The notes beneath the pieces are model-generated. The model did not search any database and was not told where the DNA came from. It worked only from the letters and a program-made list of their open reading frames with translations. A DNA stretch of 64,000 nt from Argopecten irradians (taxonomy: Eukaryota > Mollusca > Bivalvia > Pectinida > Pectinidae), in contig NC_091137.1 in assembly GCF_041381155.1 (NCBI RefSeq), positions 15,991,765 through 16,055,764 on the forward strand. The letters run 5' to 3'. This document shows positions 63,727 through 64,000 of this stretch, piece after piece; positions within the stretch are counted from its first letter, which is position 1; every line of letters starts with the position of its first letter. Made by a program: the position numbers and the translations under genes.

Positions 63727-64000
63727 CAACGTCTCACAGGGGTTATGTCTACAGGGCAGTGCAATAAGAACAAAAGGTAAAACCGAGAACTCAATTTCAT
63801 TTTATTTGACGTTTTTTACAGTGATAATAATTATTATGTAGTTTTTTTTTCAAAAATGTTTTCATCTAAATATACATAAAGCATAGAAAACAATAACTAT
63901 TGCAGTGTAAAATCTGTGTTGTTGTAAATACTTATACAAAATTAAAATATTTCACCGTGGAATACATATTTCTCCTTGCCTTTGAATACTTTTCTGAGTT
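63727..64000. other. no gene recognised
   Basis: AT-rich DNA to the window end; nothing recognised. Confidence 0.3.

Overview
The window looks like nuclear DNA of a lophotrochozoan animal, most likely a bivalve mollusc. It is AT-rich, the host genes are split by GT-AG introns, and it carries repeat endings common in mollusc genomes (a CGCGGGGGATAA-type tail near 10,590 and a GACGTTAAACCCC SINE-like tail near 9,410). There are no bacterial operons, RNA genes or CRISPR arrays.

Four host genes can be supported. (1) 1,422-1,628, minus: a small secreted peptide with eight cysteines in four CX3C pairs, with a GCACGTGC-bearing tandem repeat about 100 bp upstream. (2) 16,222-18,918, minus: an 898-residue TRPV-type cation channel whose whole coding sequence is one exon, with a probable 5' UTR splice acceptor just upstream. 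(3) 34,137-38,942, minus: a complete ten-exon ATE1 gene (arginyl-tRNA--protein transferase, 474 residues), reconstructed exon by exon with every phase agreeing. (4) 47,269-56,800, plus: a nine-exon gene for a 357-residue secreted protein with a signal peptide, two EGF-like domains and a ZP domain. Two very large minisatellites lie inside its introns: a 27-bp unit over about 3.5 kb in intron 4, and a 67-bp unit of 16 copies in intron 8 that stops 12 bp before the last exon.

Mobile DNA fills much of the rest. Two copies of a 337/338-bp TTAA-flanked MITE lie at 3,687 and 19,903. A roughly 600-bp terminal-inverted-repeat element lies at 11,205. A fossil with the order A-SGNH-B-A-B at 24,675-27,081 resembles the split direct repeats of Ngaro/PAT-type tyrosine-recombinase retroelements. 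A 5'- and 3'-truncated APE-type LINE sits just downstream of ATE1. A 1.1-kb foldback element lies at 42,123, and a Penelope-like fossil at 58,150-59,260. Two head-to-tail palindromic elements, one with a third nested inside, lie at 62,073-63,300, followed by a cluster of TTCATGAA palindromes.

The four host genes show no sign of acting together; they look like unrelated neighbours. Long stretches between them (20.7-24.7 kb, 27-32 kb, 39-42 kb, 43.4-46.3 kb) hold nothing I can recognise beyond the listed repeats. I read everything by eye, so isolated small exons in these gaps could have been missed.
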